Shown here: positions 11,027-19,735 of the stretch, piece after piece
Layout of the letters: each line of letters starts with the position of its first letter
Numbering within the stretch: the stretch's first letter is position 1
NCBI RefSeq assembly: GCF_002968635.1
Contig: NZ_PVBN01000002.1
Location: 62,001-126,000, forward strand
Direction of reading: 5' to 3'
Origin: Neorhizobium alkalisoli
GTDB lineage: Bacteria; Pseudomonadota; Alphaproteobacteria; Rhizobiales; Rhizobiaceae
DNA: 64,000 nt
The notes under the pieces: model-generated
What the model saw: only the letters and a program-made list of their open reading frames with translations
Database searches by the model: none
What the model was told of the DNA's origin: nothing
Translations under genes and position numbers: made by a program

Positions 11027-12859
11027 GTGCAACGTCTTACAATTTCCTGGCGGCTTTACTGTCTTGTGCTTTTGTCGCTTGTCATTCTCGGTGGCGCGAT
11101 GACGTTCAGTCTGTTCCAGAGCTATGCCTCGTCGGAACGGGAGCGCAAGGCTGGCCTTGCGCAGATGAACGACGCCGCGCTCACCGTGCTTAAGAAATAT
11201 CAGGGTCTGGAGGCCGCCGGCACCATGACCCGCGAGCAGGCCCAGACGGAAGCGAAAGCCATCATTGCCGGCATGCGTTACGGCGAGGGGACCGGCTATT
11301 TCTGGATCAACGACATGACGCCGCGCATGGTCATGCATCCGATCAAGCCGGAAATGAACGGCAAGGATCTTAACGGTGACAAGGACCCGAACGGCAAGTT
11401 CCTGTTCGTCGAGTTCGTCAACACGGTGAAGGCCCAGGGCAAGGGCTTCGTGGACTATCACTGGCCGAAGCCGGGCTTCGAGCAGCCGCAGGAGAAATAT
11501 TCGCACGTGGCCGGCTTCGCGCCCTGGGGCTGGGTCATCGGCACCGGCGTCTACGTCGACGACCTGCACGCCATGTTCCGGCGCGACGCGATCAACTTCG
11601 GCGCGATCTTCGCCGTTGGCGCGCTGGTCCTGGTCGGTGGTGCCGCCTTCGTCGTCAGAAGCGTCACGGGACCGATCGGCAAGGTCAAACAGGTGTTGCA
11701 GGCGATTGCCGCCGGCGAGGTGGGTGTCTCCGTTCCCTGCACGGACGAGAAGAACGAGATCGGCGACATCGCCCGCGCCGTCGTGGTTCTGAGAAACTCG
11801 GTCGAGGAACGCAGCCAGCTTCAGGCCCGCGAGGCGGATCAGAGCCGCGCGCTTGCCGAAGAGCGTTCCGGAAGGGAACGTGTGCTTTCGGCTTCGGCCG
11901 AGCGTCAGGCCCGCGCCATGGGCGAACTCGGCCGCGCGCTGGAGAGCCTGGCAGGTGGAGATCTTTCCGTATCGCTCGGCGATATCGGCGAGGACTACGC
12001 CAAGCTGCGCGACGATTTCAACGCCGCCGTCGGCTCGCTGCATCGGGCGATCGATGCCATCACCGAGACGAGCCTCGTGGTTCGCGACAGCGCTGCCGAT
12101 ATCTCGAGCGCCACCGGCAATCTCTCCAAGCGCACCGAACAGCAGGCCGCAGCCCTCGAGGAAACCGCCGCCGCGCTCGACGAGATCACTGCAACGGTCC
12201 GCACCGCATCGGACCGGGCGCACGAGGCGCGCGAGATGGTGAGCGAGACGAAGGAGAGCGCCGGCCGGTCCGGTCAGATCGTCCGCAACGCGATCGATGC
12301 CATGGGCCGCATCGAGGAGTCCTCGAACCGCATCAACCAGATCATCTCCGTCATCGACGAGATCGCCTTCCAGACCAACCTCCTGGCGCTCAATGCAGGC
12401 GTCGAGGCGGCGCGAGCCGGCGAGGCGGGCAGGGGCTTTGCAGTCGTTGCACAGGAAGTGCGCGAACTTGCCCAGCGTTCCGCCAATGCGGCCAAGGAGA
12501 TCAAGACGCTGATCAGCAATTCCGCCCGCGAAGTCGAAGGCGGTGTTTCGCTGGTGCGCTCCACCGGCGACGCGCTGGTCGAGATCGCGACGCTGGTCGA
12601 ACGGGTCAACGCGCATGTGGACACGATCGCCACCGCCGCGCGCGAACAGGCAACCGGGCTGCAGGAGATCAACTCCTCCGTCAACCAGATGGACCAGATG
12701 ACCCAGCAGAATGCGGCCATGGTGGAAGAGACCACAGCTGCGAGCCAGACGCTTGCGGACCAGAGCCTGCACCTGCAGGATCTGCTTGCGGCCTTCACGC
12801 TGGACAATGCCGGCCGGGGTGCTGCCTACGGCTCGACGACCCGTTACCGCGCCGCCTGA
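11027..12859 (+). CDS. Methyl-accepting chemotaxis protein with single Cache domain
   Basis: 610-residue transmembrane chemoreceptor. A first membrane helix near residues 10-30 is followed by a periplasmic single Cache type 2 domain (motifs YGEGTGYFWIND and WGWVIGTGVYVDDL, residues about 45-185), a second membrane helix near 195-215, HAMP region(s), and the cytoplasmic signalling domain with the conserved hairpin tip [21 protein letters not shown]. Family knowledge: Cache_2 receptors bind small organic ligands and signal to CheA/CheW. The GTG at 11027 is chosen because GGAGGGGG lies 5-6 nt upstream; an ATG 36 codons earlier would prepend implausible residues. No CheR/CheB pentapeptide at the C-terminus. 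Followed by a strong terminator. Confidence 0.95.
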   Translation: MQRLTISWRLYCLVLLSLVILGGAMTFSLFQSYASSERERKAGLAQMNDAALTVLKKYQGLEAAGTMTREQAQTEAKAIIAGMRYGEGTGYFWINDMTPRMVMHPIKPEMNGKDLNGDKDPNGKFLFVEFVNTVKAQGKGFVDYHWPKPGFEQPQEKYSHVAGFAPWGWVIGTGVYVDDLHAMFRRDAINFGAIFAVGALVLVGGAAFVVRSVTGPIGKVKQVLQAIAAGEVGVSVPCTDEKNEIGDIARAVVVLRNSVEERSQLQAREADQSRALAEERSGRERVLSASAERQARAMGELGRALESLAGGDLSVSLGDIGEDYAKLRDDFNAAVGSLHRAIDAITETSLVVRDSAADISSATGNLSKRTEQQAAALEETAAALDEITATVRTASDRAHEAREMVSETKESAGRSGQIVRNAIDAMGRIEESSNRINQIISVIDEIAFQTNLLALNAGVEAARAGEAGRGFAVVAQEVRELAQRSANAAKEIKTLISNSAREVEGGVSLVRSTGDALVEIATLVERVNAHVDTIATAAREQATGLQEINSSVNQMDQMTQQNAAMVEETTAASQTLADQSLHLQDLLAAFTLDNAGRGAAYGSTTRYRAA

Positions 12860-12882
12860 CAGCCGCGCTATATCATCAACAG

Positions 12883-12912
12883 AGCCGCCGGATGAAAGTC
12901 CGGCGGCTTTTT
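12883..12912 (+). terminator. Rho-independent terminator of chemoreceptor gene
   Basis: AGCCGCCGG (12883-12891) pairs perfectly with CCGGCGGCT (12900-12908) across an 8-nt loop and is followed by a run of T to 12912. It lies 24 bp after the chemoreceptor stop codon. Confidence 0.9.
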
Positions 12913-12961
12913 GACTTCGGTGCCCGTCGTGTTCGGCATGATCGCGGTGCCAGGTGACACT

Positions 12962-13390
12962 TCAACGGCGATAAAGCCCACTTGCCCGACGATGATAGGT
13001 CAGCGCCGCGCGAATGCAGAATGCCAGCGGCTCATGGGGCAAAGGTCCGGCGACCGGGACGATGAGCGCGCGATTGCCCTCGAATGCAAAATCTTCGGCA
13101 AAACGGGTTCGCAAGGTCCGGATAAGTGTAGTCCGACAGTTGAACAGCACGGCGCAGTCCCGGGGCGCCGTTTTCGTGGTGCCGATCCTGATGGTTGTCC
13201 CGCTTCCGCTTGCCTCCGTCAGATAGGCCGGTTCCCCCCATTTGAGCGTTTCGGTGAGCGCGCCGACGCCTTCGGTTCCGGCTGCGACCGCAAAGATCAC
13301 CTCGCGGATCTCAAGAAGACGCGCCCGCACCGGTTCAGGGTAGCGCGACAACGCTTCGCCGACGAGCGCTGCGACGGGCGGGCTTGTCAT
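12962..13390 (-). CDS. DUF1801 domain protein
   Basis: 142-residue protein of the DUF1801 (YdhG-like) family. The pattern of an N-terminal helical segment RYPEPVRARLLEIREVIF, then ETLKWGEPAYLT and a CAVLFNC strand, is typical. Function is not established. The start overlaps the stop of the upstream AraC/GyrI-like regulator by 4 bp (ATGA arrangement), indicating translational coupling, so the two probably act together or are co-regulated. Confidence 0.85.
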   Translation of the reverse strand: MTSPPVAALVGEALSRYPEPVRARLLEIREVIFAVAAGTEGVGALTETLKWGEPAYLTEASGSGTTIRIGTTKTAPRDCAVLFNCRTTLIRTLRTRFAEDFAFEGNRALIVPVAGPLPHEPLAFCIRAALTYHRRASGLYRR

Positions 13391-14247
13391 GGCGCGGCCT
13401 TGAGGGGCAGGTGGATATCGGTACGCAGTTCATGTTGTGGCACTTCGCGCGGATCGTCGAGATAGGCCTCGAAGATGGGAGCGTCATCCGGTTCGTGACC
13501 GGAAGCCGGCAGCCATACGCCTAGAAACCAGCGATAGGCGCTGCGCATACCCGCATACGGGCCTGTGTAGTTCAGCTTCGCATGCAGCCCGCCGCGCAGC
13601 ACTGTCGTTTCAAGCGGAGCTTCGATCACCACGGACCTTGCCAGCGGCAGGCAGGCGCGCGAACGCAATTCCGCTTCAGGCACGAGATCGGGATCGTTGA
13701 AGAACACGCCGATCATGGCGGGTTGCGGCGGCAGGATCCGGCGCGCTGCGAGTTCGGTGAAGAGACGGCTCATGGCATGGTCGATGGTTATATAGGAGCC
13801 GGTGTGGCCGATGCTGGCGCAGTGCCGTTCCGGCACGGTTTCCACCGTCACCGGAAAGCCGTGCGTATCGCTTGCCGCACTGGCGGCCTTGAAGGAAACG
13901 TGCGAGCCCTTCGCCCGATAGGCGGCGGGACTTACGCCGAAAGCCTCCCGGAAGGCTCGCCCAAATGTGTCGGTCGAACTGTAGCGGGCATGTGCGGCGA
14001 CAAGTCCTATTTCAAGATCGGAATTGGCCAGCCGGTCGGCGGCGCGCTGAAGCCTTAGCCTGCGGATCGTCGCGACGATGGTCTCTCCGCGCATGGCCGA
14101 GTAGATCCGGCTCCAATGATAGGGGGACAGGCAGGCGACCTCGGCCAATCGATCGAAGGAGATATCGTCCTCAAGATGCGCATAAACGTAATCATGGACC
14201 CGGTTCAGGCGGGCAAGATAATCTTCGTGGGTCTGCACCTTGAGCAT
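13387..14247 (-). CDS. AraC-family regulator with GyrI-like effector domain
   Basis: 286-residue transcription regulator. Two N-terminal AraC helix-turn-helix units (residues about 10-105, with SFDRLAEVACLSPYHWSR and FGRAFREAFGVSPAAYR) are followed by a GyrI-like small-molecule binding domain (about 125-286; FPVTVETVPERHCASIGHTG is the usual first strand). This is the Rob/SoxS-like layout of HTH first, sensor second. The ATG at 14247 has a GGAGG site with 5-nt spacing; the frame is open further upstream without one. It overlaps the DUF1801 gene by 4 bp. Confidence 0.92.
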   Translation of the reverse strand: MLKVQTHEDYLARLNRVHDYVYAHLEDDISFDRLAEVACLSPYHWSRIYSAMRGETIVATIRRLRLQRAADRLANSDLEIGLVAAHARYSSTDTFGRAFREAFGVSPAAYRAKGSHVSFKAASAASDTHGFPVTVETVPERHCASIGHTGSYITIDHAMSRLFTELAARRILPPQPAMIGVFFNDPDLVPEAELRSRACLPLARSVVIEAPLETTVLRGGLHAKLNYTGPYAGMRSAYRWFLGVWLPASGHEPDDAPIFEAYLDDPREVPQHELRTDIHLPLKAAP

Positions 14248-14472
14248 GGAGTCCTCCATCGAAATCGTAACGAGATTTGCACGATGCGGACAGGCAAATC
14301 CTGCGGAAATGGCGTGCCGAGCAAACGCTTTAGGGGTCTTCCAGCTTTGGGCCGATAAGAGGCCCTTGCCTCGATCCGGCACCATAACGCCCCGAAAAGG
14401 CCTTGATTTCTCAAAGGTTCATTTACCGCCTCTGCTTAAACTGGAAACCTGTGTCATTTCGGCACCGGAAGA

Positions 14473-15918
14473 GTGGCAACTGGTATGGCGTATGCTTCCC
14501 TTTCCCGGCGGGTCATAGCCCCGCTGATGATTTCGTCGATGCTGGTCGCCTGTTCCTCGGGGGATCTGGTGCCGCCGGCGTCGATCGACAGCGGTACGCG
14601 CGTCGGCGCAATCGAGCCGATGCGATCCCTGCCGCCCGAGCCGATGTCGCAGCAGGCCTATCAGATGAGCCGGGCACCGGTTTCGCAGGCCAGTTCCGTC
14701 GACTACGGATATTCCCGCAATGCTTCGGGACCGGGGGATGCCTATGTCGGTGACAGCGGTCACTACCTGCGGGTGCCCGAGCAGGTGCAATCTGCGCCCC
14801 TCAACGCCGCGTCCTCTCAGCAGGGTAATCCGAGAGAGCCAGCGCCCACGCCGCGCCAGGGCCGGCTGCCGATGATCGACAGCGACGAGGCTTTGCAGCA
14901 GGCATCTGCCGGGCAGAACAGCTACCCGCCCGGCGGCTCCACCGCCATTCCGGAAGAAGGCGTCAACATGGACGCCGAGCTAGGGTTCGGGCCTGACGAA
15001 AGCGATATTACCGGTCTTGCCGAAGAACAGGATACCGACATCGCGGAAGGCGTCGGCGATCAGCCCGTGGTCGACGGTATCGGCACCGACGAGCCGGTGG
15101 CGCTGCAGCCGCGCCGCCAGCCGATCTCCGAACCGATATCCGACGATCGTGTCGTCGTGCCACCGAAGCGCCGGGGTGCCGGACTGCAGAGAGATGGTGC
15201 AAACGGCGGCATGGTCTGGGGCGATGGATCCCGTGTCGTTTCGCCAAGCCGCACGCCTGCCGCTGATACCCAGGAGGTGGCGATGCTGCGCCCCAACAAC
15301 CCGATGAACGACAGCGGACCGATGAGTCAGCGCGATCAGCCATGGCTCAGAGGCGCCATGCCCCAGTCGGAAGTAAGCTGCCGGTCGGAACTGCGCCGCC
15401 TCGGTGTGGAATTCAACGATCTGCCGCGCATTTCCAACGGCCCGAGCTGCGGCATCAACTACCCCGTCAAGCTCGCCGGGCTGTCCGGCAACATCGACGT
15501 GAAGCCCGCCGTTACCTTAAACTGCCAGACGACGCTTGCCTTTGCGAAATGGGTGAAGAACGAGCTCGCCGTTTCGGCCCGCACCCGCTATCTGACGGGC
15601 GTTCGCAAAATCGTGCCGATGGGGGGCTATTCCTGCCGCCGGATGAACAACAGCCGCCAGCGCTACAACCCGATGTCGGAACATGCGCGCGGCAACGCCA
15701 TCGACATCGGCCAGATCGTGCTCAAGAACGGCCACGAAATCGATGTGCGGAAGAAAGGGCTTTTCTCCTTCCGCGAGGGCGGGTTGCTGAAATCGGTACG
15801 TAGCGACAGCTGCAAATATTTCAGCACGGTTCTCGGTCCGGGCAGCAATGCCGAACACTGGAACCATTTCCACTTCGACCTGCGCTCCCGCAAGAGCGGC
15901 CGGCGCTTCTGCAGCTGA
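14473..15918 (+). CDS. Extensin-like lipoprotein
   Basis: 481-residue secreted protein. The N-terminus has a signal with a lipobox-like VAC (about residues 25-27), suggesting lipid anchoring. Residues about 30-300 are low-complexity and rich in Pro, Ser, Gln and Gly. The C-terminal ~175 residues form the extensin-like C domain: CRSELRRLGVEF, GPSCGINYPV, EHARGNAIDIG and the HWNHFHFDLR end, a set of Cys, His and Asp residues resembling D-Ala-D-Ala carboxypeptidase/M15-type zinc sites. A role on the cell envelope is likely but activity is not proven. Start could be the GTG at 14473 or the ATG at 14485; neither has a clearly better ribosome site. Confidence 0.9.
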   Translation: MATGMAYASLSRRVIAPLMISSMLVACSSGDLVPPASIDSGTRVGAIEPMRSLPPEPMSQQAYQMSRAPVSQASSVDYGYSRNASGPGDAYVGDSGHYLRVPEQVQSAPLNAASSQQGNPREPAPTPRQGRLPMIDSDEALQQASAGQNSYPPGGSTAIPEEGVNMDAELGFGPDESDITGLAEEQDTDIAEGVGDQPVVDGIGTDEPVALQPRRQPISEPISDDRVVVPPKRRGAGLQRDGANGGMVWGDGSRVVSPSRTPAADTQEVAMLRPNNPMNDSGPMSQRDQPWLRGAMPQSEVSCRSELRRLGVEFNDLPRISNGPSCGINYPVKLAGLSGNIDVKPAVTLNCQTTLAFAKWVKNELAVSARTRYLTGVRKIVPMGGYSCRRMNNSRQRYNPMSEHARGNAIDIGQIVLKNGHEIDVRKKGLFSFREGGLLKSVRSDSCKYFSTVLGPGSNAEHWNHFHFDLRSRKSGRRFCS

Positions 15919-15926
15919 GAGCGCCG

Positions 15927-16250
15927 ATGGCAAACGCCGAATTGCTCCGCCGCCTTGCCCTTTCCCTCGACGGAACCGTCGAGGCGCCGCATTTTGACAG
16001 GGCGGCCTTCAAGGTCGCACGCATCTACGTGACGCTCGCAGGGGACGGCCTGACGGCGAACTTCAAGTTCAAGCCCGACGAACAAAGCCTCAAATGCGCG
16101 GTCCTGCCGACCGCCTTTTCCCCCGTCGACAATGCCTGGGGACGGCAGGGCTGGACGACGGCCATTCTTTCCGAGTTGAACGAGACCGATCTTCGCAACG
16201 CGCTGGAGACGGCTTGGAAACATGCACTTCCGGTAAAGCGCAGGTCTTAG
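15927..16250 (+). CDS. MmcQ/YjbR family protein
   Basis: 107-residue cytoplasmic protein of the MmcQ/YjbR family, which has a fold called CyaY-like/double-wing and is often described as DNA-binding, although the role is not settled. Typical elements are the start LRRLALSLDGTVEAPHF, the FKVARIYVTLA strand and the W-containing end (WKHALPVKRR). It starts 8 bp after the extensin-like gene stop on the same strand, so the two are probably co-transcribed. Confidence 0.87.
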   Translation: MANAELLRRLALSLDGTVEAPHFDRAAFKVARIYVTLAGDGLTANFKFKPDEQSLKCAVLPTAFSPVDNAWGRQGWTTAILSELNETDLRNALETAWKHALPVKRRS

Positions 16251-16591
16251 GGCCACCGGTCGGGATTGCGTTCCGTCTCGAAGGACGGGGGGCTCGCGCT
16301 GGTCCGCCGAGGCGCGAGTCCCCCACCAGACGCAAGACCAGCCGGCCTGAAACGAGAAGAGATCGAATCTCGTCGAATCCGAGCCAGTCTCCTCCTGCCG
16401 CGACAGGAGGTCATCGGGGAGATTGCAAGTCAACTAAATCAAAGGGTTTAGGGGCCAAGGCCTCGTGCGGCGACCCGAGGCTTTCTCCCGGCAAAATACC
16501 TCATCCGAAAGGATGCGGGCCTGCAAATTGTGCCCATGCCGCGAGAAGGGATAGAGTTGTATCGGGAGAGGTGCTTCCAGTTGGGGGCGTG
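16251..16591. other. Hairpin-rich intergenic region
   Basis: A 340-bp gap with no convincing gene but several inverted repeats in a row. Seen directly: CCGTC/GACGG (16273-16288); a 13-bp stem 16287-16299 with 16312-16324, one G-T pair, 12-nt loop; ACGAGA/TCTCGT (16352-16373) or the alternative GAGAT/ATCTC inside it; CCTCCTG/CAGGAGG (16391-16410); a 9-bp stem with one G-T pair 16457-16465 with 16476-16484, ending in TTTC; and CATCC-GAAA-GGATG (16502-16515), a GNRA-type tetraloop hairpin. This could be a structured RNA, a cluster of repeat palindromes, or the leader of the small gene at 16592. Confidence 0.6.
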
Positions 16592-16852
16592 ATGACGTTG
16601 GAACGGTTGGAGAGCGAATTCTATTTCGAGATGGGGAGGGGGATCCTGAAACACATCCACCTTCTGCACAGTCGTGGTCACTTGACGGTGACCACGAAAC
16701 ACCTGGCGGACGCCGTGCTCGACGAAAAGGTGCAGCAGTTCGACAAGGTGGACAAACTCACGCTCGCGATCGATGAATTCGGCGTGGATCTGCACATCGA
16801 CCAAGAGGGCCGATCTCGTCTGTTCGGTGCGGCCATGAACGTGCGCCTCTGA
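16592..16852 (+). CDS. Small hypothetical protein, 86 aa
   Basis: Unrecognised possible gene. The translation begins MTLERLESEFYFEMGRG and contains a repeated acidic/hydrophobic pattern in VQQFDKVDKLTLAIDEFGVDLHI, plausible for a small soluble protein. The start is the ATG at 16592 (with an adjacent in-frame GTG); the GGGGGC just upstream is a weak ribosome site. A 9-bp perfect inverted repeat (16673-16681 with 16688-16696, 6-nt loop) lies inside the frame, which leaves open that the area is RNA rather than protein coding. It follows the hairpin-rich region and precedes the GST gene. Confidence 0.45.
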   Translation: MTLERLESEFYFEMGRGILKHIHLLHSRGHLTVTTKHLADAVLDEKVQQFDKVDKLTLAIDEFGVDLHIDQEGRSRLFGAAMNVRL

Positions 16853-16948
16853 TCCACCGCCTTCCATTCGTGGCTCTATCCCAACACCTGATGTCGGAAC
16901 CTCGCTTAGCCGGTCGTCTTCAAGACAGACAGGCTATGGAGAGCAATA

Positions 16949-17599
16949 ATGACCATCACTATTACCGCCTTCGAACGGTCGCCCGACAGAGGCAAGGGTC
17001 TGGCGCGTGACATGCGCGTTCGCTGGGCGCTCGAAGAAGTGGGCCAGCCTTACGACGTTCGTCTTCTTTCATTCAAATCGCTGAAGGAACCAGCGCATCT
17101 GGCACTTCATCCCTTCGGGCAGATTCCGACCTATGAGGAAGGCGATCTCGCCCTGTTCGAATCGGGGGCGATCGTCTTCCATATCGCCGAGCGCCATGCG
17201 GGCCTGCTGCCGGACGATGCGAATGCTCGGGCGCGTGCGATCGCTTGGATGTTTGCCGCGCTCAACACGGTAGAGCCGCCGATCTTCGACCGCGCTCTCG
17301 CGCGAATCCTCGAGCATGATGAGCCTTGGTACGAGCAGCGCTTGCGTGTCCTCGAGGAAAACATCCGGATGCGGGTCAGCGGCCTTTCCAGCCGCCTCGG
17401 CAATGCCGACTGGCTCGATGGCGCCTTCAGCGCCGGCGACCTGCTGATGGTCTCGGTGCTGCTCAGGCTGAAGGGATCGGGTCTGCTGGAGGAATATCCA
17501 AACCTCTCCGCCTACGTCGCCCGCGGCGAAGCGCGGCCCGCATACAAGCGGGCCTTCGATGCTCAATTGGCTGTCTTCACCGCCCTATCGACCGGCTGA
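16949..17599 (+). CDS. Glutathione S-transferase family protein
   Basis: 216-residue cytoplasmic GST-like protein, expected to conjugate glutathione to electrophiles or reduce peroxides. The thioredoxin-like N-terminal domain contains the region FGQIPTYEEGDLALFESGAI, which is the glutathione-binding stretch (cis-Pro and Glu-Ser pair), and the helical C-terminal domain includes ADWLDGAFSAGDLLMVSVL, the usual N-capping region with the conserved Asp. Substrate unknown. Single gene with its own intergenic spaces. Confidence 0.92.
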   Translation: MTITITAFERSPDRGKGLARDMRVRWALEEVGQPYDVRLLSFKSLKEPAHLALHPFGQIPTYEEGDLALFESGAIVFHIAERHAGLLPDDANARARAIAWMFAALNTVEPPIFDRALARILEHDEPWYEQRLRVLEENIRMRVSGLSSRLGNADWLDGAFSAGDLLMVSVLLRLKGSGLLEEYPNLSAYVARGEARPAYKRAFDAQLAVFTALSTG

Positions 17600-18050
17600 C
17601 GAGGTTCGCTCTCGAAGCCTGCGAAAAAAAAGAAGCCGGCACTGGGGCCGGCCAGGGCGGAGATCGACTTGCGGGGAGCAGCCATGCCTCCGAAATGAAC
17701 TCTCTTACGCAATATCAGAACCAATCCGGCAAGCGAAAAACAAACATCTGAAACATGCCGGTCACGCAAGGGGTGAGTGCGGCGGGAAAAGCGGGACCGT
17801 TGCTTGCCTGGCGGGACAATGCTGCATGAACGTCACGGGAAAATGACAACCTTTGCAAGAAATGCTGCCGACGCGTTCTCGTGCGCATCTTCGGCACAAG
17901 CTTGCCGATTGTCTTTTGCGGCGATGACCTCCACGGCGATTGGTCAAGAAAAGCGAACGCAATATTCGCCCAGGTGGGGATGGTTTCAAGGAAAGGGCTG
18001 CCTATATTGGCGGCACTTCTCGCAAATCGAATCCGCAAAGACCCGTTCGC
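17600..18050. other. 450-bp intergenic region upstream of ABC exporter
   Basis: Contains no convincing plus-strand gene. Its left part holds a minus-strand terminator (17624-17652) that no annotated gene explains. A minus-strand 40-codon frame (17563-17685) begins at an ATG with GGAGG immediately upstream, but it reads through the terminator hairpin and into the GST gene, so it may be spurious or a leader-like peptide. The right part (17900-18050) should hold the exporter promoter; a CTATATT-like hexamer at 18002-18008 is suggestive but no good -35 was seen. Confidence 0.5.
17624..17652 (-). terminator. Orphan minus-strand terminator
   Basis: Read on the minus strand, GCCGGC (17652-17647), a 6-nt loop and GCCGGC (17640-17635) form a 6-bp stem followed by a T tract of ten T with one C (17634-17624). 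No minus-strand gene upstream is annotated, so it implies a small transcript from about 17.65-18.0 kb. Confidence 0.6.
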
Positions 18051-18977
18051 ATGGCTTCCGTCGTTTCCATCCAAAATCTGACCAAAACCTACGGTAACGG
18101 TTTTGAAGCGCTGAAAGGCATCGACCTCGAGATCGAGGAAGGCGAGATCCTTGCTTTGCTCGGGCCGAACGGCGCCGGCAAGACGACCCTGATCTCGATC
18201 GTCTGCGGGCTGGTTAATCCCTCGGGCGGCAAGGTGCTGGTCGGCGGCTACGACGTGGTGCGGGATTTCCGCCAGACACGGGCGATGATCGGGCTGGTGC
18301 CGCAGGAACTGACGACCGACATGTTCGAGACGGTGTGGAACACGGTCAGTTTTTCCCGCGGCGTGCACGGCAAGAAGCCGAACCCTGAACTCGTCGAAAG
18401 CGTCCTCAAGGACCTGTCGCTGTGGGCCAAGAAGGACAATATGCTGCGCGAGCTTTCGGGCGGCATGAAGCGGCGCGTTCTGATCGCCAAGGCGCTGGCG
18501 CACGAACCCCAGATATTGTTTCTCGACGAGCCGACCGCCGGCGTCGACGTTAACCTGCGCCGCGAAATGTGGCAGGTGGTCGAAAGGCTGAGGGAAAACG
18601 GCGTCACCATCATCCTCACCACCCATTATATCGAGGAAGCGGAGGAGATCGCCGACCGGGTCGGCGTCATCAACGGCGGCAAGCTGCTGTTGATCGAGGA
18701 GAAAACGGCTCTGATGAAGAAGCTCGGACGCAAGCAGCTTCGGTTGGAGCTTGCCGAGCCGCTGAAGATCCTTCCGGACAGCCTTTCACCGTACAATTTG
18801 ACGCTTTCGGAAGACGGCGCGGCGCTGCTTCACGAATACAAGGGCGAGGAGGGGGACGGCAGTATCGCCTCGCTCCTTTCAATGCTGCAGGCAGAGAACA
18901 TTCATTTCCGCGATCTTTCCACGCGGCAGAGTTCGCTAGAGGACATTTTTGTCGCGCTGGTGGGAGAACAGGCATGA
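18051..18977 (+). CDS. ABC exporter ATP-binding subunit
   Basis: 308-residue ATPase of an ABC-2 type exporter. Walker [11 protein letters not shown] (about residues 38-47), the Q-loop VPQEL, signature ELSGGMKRR, Walker [13 protein letters not shown] and the switch His in TTHYIEEAE are all intact. The C-terminal ~90 residues after the nucleotide-binding domain resemble the accessory region of CcmA/YadG-type exporters. The ATG at 18051 is the first residue of the conserved domain; the frame is open for 37 codons upstream but these are non-conserved. The stop overlaps the start of the permease gene (ATGA). Substrate unknown; yadGH-like or drug/polysaccharide export are options. Confidence 0.94.
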   Translation: MASVVSIQNLTKTYGNGFEALKGIDLEIEEGEILALLGPNGAGKTTLISIVCGLVNPSGGKVLVGGYDVVRDFRQTRAMIGLVPQELTTDMFETVWNTVSFSRGVHGKKPNPELVESVLKDLSLWAKKDNMLRELSGGMKRRVLIAKALAHEPQILFLDEPTAGVDVNLRREMWQVVERLRENGVTIILTTHYIEEAEEIADRVGVINGGKLLLIEEKTALMKKLGRKQLRLELAEPLKILPDSLSPYNLTLSEDGAALLHEYKGEEGDGSIASLLSMLQAENIHFRDLSTRQSSLEDIFVALVGEQA

Positions 18978-19735
18978 ACGTCGAGGCAATCAAGTCGATC
19001 TATTTCTTCGAGATGGCCCGCATGCGGCGGACGCTGCTGCAGAGCGTCATATCGCCGGTCATCACCACCTCCCTCTATTTCATCGTCTTCGGTACGGCGA
19101 TCGGCTCCCGCATCCAGTCGATCGAGGGCGTCTCCTACGGCTCCTTCATCACGCCGGGGCTGATCATGCTGACGCTCTTGACGCAATGCATCGGCAACGG
19201 CTCGATCGGCATCTATTTCCCGAAATTCACCGGCACGATCTACGAAATCCTGTCGGCACCCGTCGCCATGACGGAGATCCTGATCGGTTATGTGGGGGCG
19301 GCGGCCAGCAAAGGGCTGATCATCGGCTTGATCATTCTGGCGACGGCGTCCTTCTTCGTCGACATTTCGATCGCCCACCCGTTCGTGATGGCGGTCTTCC
19401 TGGTGCTGACGGCCGTCACGTTCAGCCTGTTCGGCTTCATCATCGGCATCTGGGCCAAAAATTTCGAGCAGCTCAACATCGTGCCGATGCTGGTCGTACC
19501 GCCGCTGACCTTCCTGGGGGGCAGCTTCTACTCGATCGACATGCTGCCGCCCTTCTGGCAGGCGGTCAGCCATTTCAATCCTGTGCTCTATCTGGTCAGC
19601 GGCTTCCGCTGGAGTTTTTACGAGATCGCCGACGTCAATCCGCTGCTCAGCCTCGGCATGGTGGGTCTGTTCCTGGCCATCTGCCTTTCCATTCTCGGCT
19701 GGATCTTCCACACCGGCTACCGGCTGCGGAGCTGA
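18974..19735 (+). CDS. ABC-2 type exporter permease
   Basis: 253-residue inner-membrane permease with six hydrophobic segments, partner of the upstream ATPase. The motifs [12 protein letters not shown] near the second helix and the C-terminal [13 protein letters not shown] are typical of the ABC-2 (YadH/NodJ-like) family. Its ATG overlaps the ATPase stop by 4 bp, and the stop codon lies inside a 12-bp perfect inverted repeat (19718-19747). Confidence 0.93.
   Translation: MNVEAIKSIYFFEMARMRRTLLQSVISPVITTSLYFIVFGTAIGSRIQSIEGVSYGSFITPGLIMLTLLTQCIGNGSIGIYFPKFTGTIYEILSAPVAMTEILIGYVGAAASKGLIIGLIILATASFFVDISIAHPFVMAVFLVLTAVTFSLFGFIIGIWAKNFEQLNIVPMLVVPPLTFLGGSFYSIDMLPPFWQAVSHFNPVLYLVSGFRWSFYEIADVNPLLSLGMVGLFLAICLSILGWIFHTGYRLRS

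Noticed and set aside
10991..12772. 593-codon minus-strand frame opposite the first chemoreceptor
   Set aside because: Shadow of the conserved receptor; composition is typical antisense.
16255..16420. tRNA gene
   Set aside because: Several stems are present but no cloverleaf with T-arm GGTTCGAATCC and acceptor pairing could be drawn.
16448..16867. 139-codon minus-strand frame
   Set aside because: It overlaps the better plus-strand small frame and the hairpin region, and has neither ribosome site nor recognisable motif.
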